A stretch of 64,000 nucleotides of DNA from Ramazzottius varieornatus (lineage: Eukaryota > Tardigrada > Eutardigrada > Parachela > Ramazzottiidae), in assembly GCA_001949185.1 (NCBI GenBank), contig BDGG01000002.1:8334823-8398822 (forward strand), read 5' to 3'. Of the stretch, positions 22,771-31,619 are shown piece after piece. Below the pieces are notes generated by a model that had not been told where the DNA came from, made no database searches, and was given only the letters and a program-made list of their open reading frames with translations. Each line of letters opens with the position of its first letter. Position 1 is the first letter of the stretch. Made by a program: the position numbers and the translations under genes.

Positions 22771-24051
22771 TCAGGTGATAAGGTATGACTTGTCGGCCAC
22801 CAACATAAAATTTTATTACAACTTTCCCCAGTTTGAATCTAATCCTTTTCAATCGAAGTGTTCACCATTGCCATCGACACACTTTTGCCATTTTTCCGGC
22901 AGACAAGATAGGCCTTTACGGAAGAACTCGAGAGAAAGAGAACGGGGGAAGTTCTCGAAGGCATTTTTCACAGCTTCTTCGGAATTAAATTTTCTTCCTC
23001 TCAAAAAGTTATCAAAATTCAAAAAGAAGTGATAATCTGTTGGAGCTAAGTCAGGACTGTATGGTGGATCAGGAAGAGTTTCCAGACCGAGCTCGCGTAA
23101 TTTGGCAGAAGTCTTTTTCGCGGAGTGAGCTTTTGCGTTGTCGTGTAGCAGCAGGGGCTTGTCACGATTGATCAACTTTGGTTGCTTGACGGTCAGCTTC
23201 TTCATCATTTTCTCCAGTTCCAGAGAGTAGTAGTCTGCTACCATTGTTTTGCCAGGAGGAAGAAAGTCATAGTGCACTGTCCCTTCCATTGTCCACCAAA
23301 CAGTAACCATAATCTTGCATTGGTGAAGCTCAGGCTTTGAAATAGTTTTCGGGACTTCACCTGGGCTCACAATTACCTTCTTCCGCTTCCGGTTGTTGTA
23401 AAGAATTCACTTCTCATCACACGTAACAATTCGATGCAGGAAAGGTTCGTTTCTGGAACGGTTGAGGAGAGAAAGACACGTCCACACGATGCCTTTTCTG
23501 GATGCGCTAAGTTCATGAGGTACCCACTTTTCCAACTTTTTCACCTTACCGATCTGACGAAGGTGCAAATCAATAGTCACGGGTGATATGTTGAAGTGTT
23601 GAGACAATACGGCAGACGTTTGGGAAGGATCGGACTCCACCAGCTTTCTCAGCTCGTCGTTGTTCACTTTCAGTTTTGGCCTTCCGTGAGGGTGATCTTC
23701 GAGACTGAAATCTCCCGAACGGAAACGAGCATACCATCGTTCCACCGTACGTTCGTTAGTGGCTTCTTCACCAAACACATTGTTGATATTCCGGGCTGTC
23801 TGTGCTGCGTTGGTGCCGCGACGAAATTCATACTCGAAAATAGTCCGTAACTTGCTCTTGTCCATGGGCGCGCCAACAACTCCACAGAGAGGGCAGAAGC
23901 AACAAACTAACATGAACGAAGCAGGGAAAGATAGTAGACGAACACTAGCATCGACACAAAAAAACGAGACGAAACGATCGCGCTAAAAGAGAGATATGGA
24001 TTTTTCAATGTGAGACTGGTGTGAGCCGACAAGTTATACCTTATCACCTGA
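22771..24051 (-). mobile_element. Mariner transposon, 1281 bp, TA-flanked
   Basis: Inverted ends TCAGGTGATAAGGTATGACT (22771 on) and the matching right end (to 24051) are nearly identical over ~28 bp and flanked by TA at 22769-22770 and 24052-24053. The single transposase reads on the minus strand. The length is typical of mariner. It inserted into the older hAT-like element. Confidence 0.92.
22849..23865 (-). pseudogene. Mariner (DD34D) transposase with one premature stop codon
   Basis: About 338 codons from ATG 23865 to the stop at 22849, the usual mariner length. The N-terminal half carries paired helix-turn-helix domains (NERTVERWYARFRSGDF, then ISPVTIDLHLRQIGKVKKL). Catalytic motifs are IVTCDEK (first Asp), LLHDNAKAHSAK (second Asp) and YSPDLAPTDYHFF, whose final Asp 34 residues on gives DD34D. 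The C-terminus is LPEKWQKCVDGNG. One in-frame TGA at about 23407-23409, just after TCDEK where mariners have Trp, interrupts the frame. No other lesion is visible, so it was probably active recently. SETMAR-like or mariner-like host genes are less likely because the TIRs are intact. Confidence 0.92.
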
Positions 24052-24826
24052 TATTATATTAACATTTATTAGATGCCTCGACCGAGGCAGGATACTTATC
24101 AGTATTAAATTAGATGGAAGCCAGAGCTGAATATATTATATAAAAATCAACTCGCACGGCGCTTCATATTAAAATTATTAATATGCGATTTCGGCTTCGG
24201 TTAACTAAAATAAAGCTTGATTTGCGCCAAGCGAAAGCGTGCGACTCTGCAAAGTGCGCTGTTCGGTTGGATCATAACGTATCACGCACCTGCGGTCCTG
24301 CACATTAGCGTATATTGATCACCGTTCGGGGCAATACATTGATTGTCTACTTCGTTTGATTGGATGGTGCAGGTTCGTGAGCCCGGCGATCCACCTGCAT
24401 ACTCGAAATGCTCATTGCTGTATGCGAGGTCGTCTACTTTTACAGGTTCTGTTTTGCGCTTTCGAGCGCTCTGTGTGTCGTTTCTCTAGAAATTGCAGGA
24501 TAGTATGAGGATACCAGCATGGGTGGAAAAGAAGGGAGTTTCTTGGAAGAATTTTGATCTATCTGTTGCTGGATCTGAAGATTTGGTCAAATGATAAAAT
24601 TTGGGAGAGGAATGTTCCCTGGCTTTGTTCGCACACCGATCAGAAATATTATAATATATTATGATAAGCACCCGACGAAACAAGTTGATATATTAATATC
24701 ATATTAGATCCTCCGAGGTCACGGCATTTTATATTGAGATTATATTCGAACTCTAGCAGCTTGGCTTTATTATATCAAAATTATATTAGGTCGGGATACC
24801 CTTATGCCAACATCACTAGGTGGGAC

Positions 24827-25232
24827 GCGAGCTAGCGACAACCCATGCGAAGTCATCGCATTTACAGTAGATGAGGCGGAGCTGCGCATGTGCAACGGTA
24901 AAACCTACCAATAAAGAGCGTGCGCATGCTTGACGGCACGTTATGCTTTCCATATCGCAATTTCGTTAATGACAGGCGTTGCGCGAATCCTACCTCTGAG
25001 ACAATGGCATAAAACCGCCGATCTGAGGCTACAGCAGTGGACATATAACAAATCTATCCGAAACGGCCAATCCGCAGGATATGCGGCTGCGTTGTGTTAG
25101 TAAAAGTTTCGGTTATCGGTAATACCGTTTGGTTGTGAAAATTCCGGCACTAAAGACAGAACCCTCATCGAATATGCTGTAACTAGATTTACTCGTATTG
25201 TTCGCGAATGTTTGCTGACTGAACGTTCTTAA
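24827..25232. other. Intergenic, no gene recognised
   Basis: About 400 bp between the hAT-like element and a TTAA-flanked repeat. I see nothing supported in it. Confidence 0.35.
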
Positions 25233-25707
25233 CACCTTGAGCACCGGGTGGGAAACTAACTTCCCGACGCACACTAATATGTAAGTGGCGAGATACCAGT
25301 TTAACTTTTGCTTCTCGTTTCTCCCGTTTGCCCGAAGAATTAACGTCCCTCCAAACCACAATTAGCAGCCTCTGAAGAGGGTATCTGCAAAACTGCCTGG
25401 AATTCTGTCCGTTTCCGATGGAAATTATTTTTCAGTCAAAAAATTCTAGTCCGAGTCCAAACATGTCTGCATCTAGAATGTTTCAGCTTCGAGAAATCAG
25501 CTATCCGGTGGTCAAAAAAATGAAGGTTGGTCGTTTCAAGTTGATAGGTGGCGCCCTGTACATTATATTACCGAATTTTGACCAATCGGTAAGATGGTGA
25601 TTGTTCTTATCTGGCGACGCTCCCCAATTTCAAGCAGTTAAAAAAAAGCGAATGTGACTTTCCCACCTCGTATTCTGAAAACCCGAAATCGCGTGGTGCT
25701 CAAGGTG
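25233..25707. mobile_element. Candidate TTAA-flanked MITE
   Basis: Inverted ends CACCTTGAGCAC (25233-25244) and GTGCTCAAGGTG (25696-25707) are perfect and bordered by TTAA on both sides, as in piggyBac-type insertions. The interior (475 bp) has no transposase. The TTAA could partly be an extension of the palindrome, so confidence is limited. Confidence 0.5.
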
Positions 25708-25711
25708 TTAA

Positions 25712-26394
25712 TCGATAGACACAAGCTACACGAGTATTATCCTCTGGTTGGCATGGCTCATCCAGATCATCATGATTGCCTCCCTCAGATGATCTGAAAA
25801 TAGTTTCTCCATACTTTTACTGGTGAGTTTCAGCGAGCAGAAATACTGTCCTTTACTTTGCTTCAACTCATGAGTACCTGGCTATCTAATGTAGCCAGGC
25901 CTCCAATGAAATCTTTGGTGTCGGGCTAGTCAAGCAACGAAAACTTTATGTTGATATAGTAACCGAACTGAATTTGATTATCGTACCGTGGACAGCTTAT
26001 TTCTCGATCAGTTTCTTATCCAGCATGGATCAAACCATGATTTTTGTACTGCTTTTGTCAGGTGAATGACTGCTCGTTTATGCTCTTGACTGCTATGATT
26101 GTACGGGAATGCAAGGATACCCGTACGACGCCTGCTCGAAACCACTGTCGAAACGGCAATGCATTCGGGAGGGTGTAGTTCTTGCTACACGACGTTGTTC
26201 GATGATGGCCCTTACAGTAGGCGATTACAGATTTAAACTGGACAAAGCATCTTACAAGGACCGTCAGGGCGCCAAAAATCAAGGACATACAATGTAAGGC
26301 AGGGAAGTTGTCCCCAAAACAGTTTTCTTTTCTTACAAGATTCTCCGTTTCTTTTATTTGGCCGGGTTTTTTCGACAAATTCAATAGACAATGG
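25712..26394. other. Intergenic, no gene recognised
   Basis: Contains a short hairpin AGTACCTGGCTA/TAGCCAGG near 25870-25905. No gene supported. Confidence 0.35.
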
Positions 26395-26833
26395 ACCAAT
26401 TTCAGAGATGGTTGGTGACCAATCAAAAACAGCCAAAAGATGTGGCAAACATTCTAGTATCTGGTGATATCCTTTGAAAAACGTCTCTGTGATTTTCGAC
26501 GAAGTGTTAGGTAAAGGGCGTTTTTCCTCTCGAATATTTTTGAGGCTGGCTTGGACCTCTAGTCTAGCCAGTGGACTTGCCAAATCCAATCCCGGACTAC
26601 TGCAAAGTAGTTGCAAAACCGTCATTTTGTCTTGAGGACAGATTTGGTGCAGAAACAACAAGTGACTGTCGAGTATCGTGTCAAGATCCGGTAAACTCCA
26701 TCGAACATGCCCTTTACCTAACACTTCGTCGAAAATCACAGACACGTTTTTCAAAGGATATCACCAGATACTAGAATGTTTGCCACATCTTTTGGCTGTT
26801 TTTGATTGGCCACTGACCATCTCTGAAATTGGT
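26395..26833. mobile_element. Foldback element with ~126-bp arms
   Basis: 26395-26520 is the near-perfect reverse complement of 26708-26833, from ACCAATTTCAGAGATGG at the outer end to CTAACACTTCGTCG-type sequence inward, with a ~187-bp spacer. A minus-strand frame (26233-26754) reads through most of it but shows no domain. No target duplication was identified. Confidence 0.75.
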
Positions 26834-27055
26834 AATGAAGTCTCAAAAGAGAAGTAGTTTTGGCCTATTTTCGAATTAACTTGCCGACTTCATTTATTGA
26901 TTGCTGGTAGCCGGCATGACGTCACTGTAGAGACCAAAGACCTAAATATCAAAGGTAAAGTTCTGATGCTTTAGTGTTGCTGAGGAATTTGTCAACGGAC
27001 GGTGCAAAAATTCATAAAAGCAGTCGTCTGAACAACACGACTGAAAATAACTCCT

Positions 27056-27223
27056 CTACATTTCATACGTATATCTGAGTGTGAAAAGACTGAAAGAACA
27101 TTCGTCTATCGAACGCTAAAAGATACCGTTCGGACGACTGATTCTACCTTTCTGAACGATATAGCGTTCGATAGACGAATCTTTTTCGGTCTTTTCACAC
27201 CCAGATATACTTATGAAATGTAG
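27056..27223. mobile_element. Foldback MITE with ~62-bp arms
   Basis: Outer arms CTACATTTCATACGTATATC and GATATACTTATGAAATGTAG are mirrored. The inner arms ATTCGTCTATCGAACGCTA and TAGCGTTCGATAGACGAAT are perfect. The element is 168 bp, with a loop of ~43 bp. Confidence 0.78.
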
Positions 27224-28479
27224 AAAAGAACAAAGCGGACTTGTCAATGCAAAATCGCATGGCGAACTTGTCAGCGTCGGATCTGACGAAGTACTGGGTC
27301 GTTTTGCTTGCTCCTCGGTTCTTTAGATGAAAGAAACCTTGTGGAAATTTGCCGCACTGGTCCAGAAGCTAAGGGTAATACAGAGAGTCTGTTGTCGGGT
27401 CTAACAGGAAGAGAGGTTTCTCCAATGTTAAAATGCCCGTGGGAAAATTTTTCAGAGAGCCAATAGGGATGTGCGTGTCGCGTTTCGTTAAGTCGTGAGG
27501 GGTACGGTAATAGGACGTGTCGCCACCGCGCGGCCTAAAAGCTGACAAGTTCGCAATGCGAATTTGCATTGCAAGTCCGGTATGTTCTCCTCGTACCTTG
27601 TTGCTGCAGGGTAGCTGATCGTGCATAGAGGGTCGGACCGCCTCTTTAGCACACCAAGGCTTCATTCTGACCACTCAGAATTTTCAGAGGCAGTTGCTGA
27701 TTCAAAATGGACTAACCCGGCACCGAATTGAATGCGCCATCGTTTGAATATAGTTTCGGGGAGTTTGAGGGAGTGGAAACGATTTTGAAAAATACGGACA
27801 ACTTGGCTGTCTCAGGCTGTATGTCCTCTGCTTTCAGGTGAAAGCTGACACTTTTATAGAGCTCTTAACAGCTGGGTCACAAGCCAAGTCGTGGTACAGT
27901 CCGTTCCAACCAAGTTGTCGCCGCTTAATCAAAAAGTCGCTACTTCTGACCGAATGATGTTTCCGCCTCTGTCAAACGTTTTCATCATTACTTCGGCTCT
28001 CTGGAACCGTTTGAGGACAAGAAAGACCGAAAACCTGCTGTGGGTCAGAAGACAGGTGGAAAAGTTCCACATCTCTTTTTGTGCCCCACGCGAAAACATG
28101 CGCGCTAGTTGATCGGGGTGGCACGCTTCTACCAATCGGGTCGAAGAGCGAAAAGTTTCGTCCTAGAGGTGGTATCATCGCTAGGATACGAGAGAAAACA
28201 GCAAACTTTGCTTAACCGCTTCGGTTAGTTGACGGCGACGTCACATTCTGGACCATAGCAAGACGGGTACGCATGAAAATTTCTATAGTCCCGCACGGGA
28301 TAGTCAGCAGTGCGATACGAGTCCCCGAAGACCTCCTTGGCCGTCTCTGGGAACTTGAAGGCTCCATCAGAGTTTAAACTTTCACTTGAAAGCAGCGATA
28401 ACAGAGTCTTAAGTTTTACTTGATGAATGTTGCCTTGCGAGTTCAGCTGGAGGAGATACCTGACTGTTTATGATTGCAG
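27224..28479. other. Intergenic or upstream intron of the Ly6-like gene
   Basis: No exon recognised. A first exon (signal peptide plus first half-domain) of the Ly6-like gene at 28480 would be expected here or further left, but I cannot identify it. Confidence 0.35.
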
Positions 28480-29951
28480 ACAAATATGTTCAGAGGGGGT
28501 GCCTCAGAGACAGATTTGTACCAAAGGATGGATGCTCCAACGTTAGCCAGAGCCAGCCGGCATGTTATTGTGCCAAAGAAGACTACTGCAATAACAGGAG
28601 CCTGGTTGATGTGAAAGGCTCCACTATTGCCGTGGCTGATGCAGTTTCACTGTTGGTCCAGTTCCACTTGACCGATATCCGGGAGATCGACTGCTATGCG
28701 TGTAGTGAGCAGACAAACCGGGACTGCAGAGCGAGTTTGAAGACAATCCTGACGATTCGATGCACTGGAGCTTGTTTATGGTTCAATCTAAAGCCACAGC
28801 GCGCTCGCGGTAAAGAATGCCAAACTTGCTTCGTTTAACCATTTACAGTACACGCAAGACGAGAAATCATGGTCCAGTAAAAATTATAGGACAGGCGGAA
28901 AGGACGGGAAATGGAAATTCGACCGTAGAAAAGTGTCGAAAAATGTGTTACTGCGAATCGGTCGCGTACGTACGTGCTCCCGTAGCGCCGTAGCGAAAAG
29001 GCCTGTACCATAATTTTACTGTACCATAATTTTTTGCCCTGCGTGTACTGCTGATTTTACGCCTAACCACCCAAAACAATCGGGAACACAACCTGAAATA
29101 ACCTCTTGAAGTCACACCCATTCTGCTAAAGCCAACTTTCGCTTTTGAGTAAGCTATACACAACGTCAGCTGAGACGTACTCTGGAGGTTCTGGACCATG
29201 TAGTGGTCAAGAACGTCGGAGGGTCCGAGACCAGCTAGCCTAGCCTGCTGGCTGGGATAGCTGGCCTGCGCTCCTCATGCATGGAAACACCATTGGACAC
29301 CAGCGGCTGTCTTTTAACTCTTTTTTGGTTTTGGACTTTTGGTTTCCGTTCTGGAATCACGCCAGAACTAGAGCCTAACGTGCTCCTGTGTGGTTCTCTC
29401 CTACTATAGAGCGCGATATCAGATAACGATCCAACTGGCCTTTCTGACTGCTCAGCCAGCGCTAACAGCTCTAAAAAGAAGGGTGGCGCATACTTTCTTG
29501 GCTGATTTTGCAGTGCAGTTGTCAGCGATGTTAAGGTAAAAGTATTCCAAATATCCCTTACGAACCAATCCAAACGGTTCTTTAGCTAACGAAACTAAAC
29601 AGATTTTGCTATTCGTATGTCACAGAACGGATAGATGGACTCGGGCCGATCGTTAGAGGATGCAGCTTCCTCAAAGCAGATCGCGGTATCTACAACGGGA
29701 CAAAAGAGGTGACCTACGACTACGACAATTCATCAAGTCGAGGCATTAAAGTGAGATATTGCGTCGCCGATAAATGCGACAGTTTTGCGGAGTCAGCCGG
29801 AAGTGGGCTACGCTGTCGGTTGCAGACTGTAGTATTAAAACAGATGTCCCTGTTCTTGTTTTTAATTGCATCTCTAGCTTTTCTATATGAGTATCGGCGG
29901 CCCAATTCGAGGACAAACTTTCCTGGTCCAATTGTGAAGAAACGAGTTTGA
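28480..29951 (+). CDS. Ly6/uPAR-like cysteine-rich membrane or secreted protein, 5' exon(s) not found
   Basis: Two exons join in frame: 28480-28810 (acceptor TTGCAG, donor GTAAAG) and 29626-29951 (acceptor GTCACAG). Exon 1 contains the second half of one Ly6-like domain (QRGCLRD... PACYCAKEDYCNN), a linker, and the first half of another (IDCYACSEQTNRDC... IRCTGAC). Exon 2 completes the second domain (VRGCSFLKADRG... VRYCVADKCDSF) and ends with a hydrophobic segment (MSLFLFLIASLAFLYEY) and a short basic tail. That suggests membrane or GPI anchoring. The repeated pattern of half-domains split by an intron is consistent with an ancestral two-exon Ly6 unit. A MITE (28846-29050) sits in the intron. 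The specific function is unknown. Confidence 0.6.
28846..29050. mobile_element. MITE, copy 2, in the intron of the Ly6-like gene
   Basis: Inverted ends CAGTACACGC / GCGTGTACTG, with inner mirrored AAATCATGGTCCAGTAAAA and TTTTACTGTACCATAATTTT. The interior matches copy 1 (10631-10820): TGGAAATTCGACCGTAGAAA, CGTACGTACG and CGCCGTAGCGAAAAGGCCTG. The element is 205 bp with no ORF. Confidence 0.78.
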
Positions 29952-31619
29952 AACGAGTTTGAAGTTTTGGGGCCCCAAGGGCGAAGTTAGACTGCTGATG
30001 CAATCTAGTATAACAAACATCGAACAACACGATTCTGAGATCCAGATGGTCATCTGACCACTGGTCGAACGGCTACGTCAAAGAAGATTCAAAGGGGTTC
30101 GAGACTTTGACCGAAAAAGTTTTGACGTCAAAATGACTTCATACAGCGTAGAAGTGTTTGCACCACCATTTTGACATCATACCCCCAGACAGGGGTGTTT
30201 AAGCTGTTGATCACCCCTGAAATTTTGTGGAGTATCTTCCCAAAGAGGCCAACAGTTTTGTCATACTTCTATCCGCGGCGAAGCGTGGCGGCTTTACCAC
30301 ACGATGCCCTTGGATGTTCCAAAGAGCCTCATGTCAGAAAGCTCTCGTTTGGAGTCAGAAAAGTTTGTCCCCAATTTGGGCCGCCGAAACCCATATATCT
30401 TTCTAGAATTATTTTAGAATGAAGTTGGAACATACGCAAATAGGCTGATGATTTCTACATGTACGCACAAAAATAGAGAAAGAAATAAGAAAAGAAGAAA
30501 AATAAAAATAAAGACGAAAGAAGAAAGCACATCAGTATCCACCTTTAGAAACCGAAATAAGAGAAGAAAAACGGAATAAGAATAGTGATTTCAACAGAGC
30601 GGGACGGATTCTGATTGCGGAACGTTATTTTCGTAATGATGGCAATGGAGCGTTATTTCATGTGATACGAGCTGAATTACGGTTTCGGAAAATATGAACC
30701 GTGGTCAGTATTAACCGATCGCCGCAATCTAGCTATACTGCACCTAGCTGAACCCAAGGCACCCGGGTCCAGAAACCAGCCGGAGCTTTGCCTTCTAGCA
30801 TCGTTTCCAAGCAGACAGAAATCAGGTCTGTGAATTTGTACACTCTCTTCAAGTGTTCTTCTCGCGCCTTCCCCCGATCTTTTCATCGATCCCACGGATA
30901 CCTCGGACGACGCCAGCGTGTCATTCACATCCATTCTTGTCGTTCGATTTGGAAGAAGATCTAATAGTCGTGTACGCTGTGAGTTTTCACAAGTCTATGA
31001 TAGACACAGGGAGGAAAGGCGAAGGCTGGAACCGGGTATTGGAATACTCCAACCAGATGACTAACAGACATCGACACCTCGCATTATACAAAGCCACTAA
31101 GAACGGTCTTTTTGGGGTTTTTTGAGCTTAGCCCCAGCCTTCTGTACTCTTGACAGGAGCGAGTTATAGAGCTTGTAACTGATTTCGAGAAAGACGGCTT
31201 GCTTGACCGGTAAATTGACCTTTTGCTCGAATGTCTCCTACCTGTCTGCAACTGCTGAGACCCGAGACAGATGAGTGCCCTCTCACAGTCCCTCGCAACG
31301 CCGACCCGCTGGTATCGCCGACAGTAACTTGCCGAACAAGATGGAATACCTGGACATGGCAGTTGTAGAAGAAAATACTCGCCACTCCAGTACGGCCAAA
31401 GAGGGGAAAATTCGTCCACTCGTCGTCTTGGCTTGTTTGACAAATGACTGCGGCTTAACAGCTTTGTAATTGTGCGATCACAGGACGATCGGACCGACCA
31501 TATAAGCTCACTGCGCCATCATTATAACTTTGGTATCAGTGAGCATTGATTGTAATCGAGAGTACAAATACACAAGACATTCCCATCAGAGAAGGCAGAT
31601 TGGAACTAAAACCTGGCAG
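29952..31619. other. Intergenic, no gene recognised
   Basis: Includes a purine-rich AAGAA/AAATAA tract at about 30478-30560. No coding feature can be supported. Confidence 0.4.

Larger units (their letters stand above)
22702..24818. mobile_element. hAT-like non-autonomous element containing a nested mariner
   Basis: Perfect 12-bp terminal inverted repeats TAGTGATGTTGG (22702-22713) and CCAACATCACTA (24807-24818) are flanked by the 8-bp duplication GGTGGGAC. An 8-bp duplication and ends fitting YARNG are hallmarks of the hAT superfamily. Without the mariner (22771-24051) the element is about 0.83 kb. It is AT-rich with many TATTATATTA-type motifs and has no transposase, so it is non-autonomous. 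Confidence 0.82.

Noticed and set aside
26233-26754. 173-codon minus-strand ORF
   Set aside because: Reads through both arms of a long inverted repeat, so its sequence is constrained by the palindrome rather than by coding.
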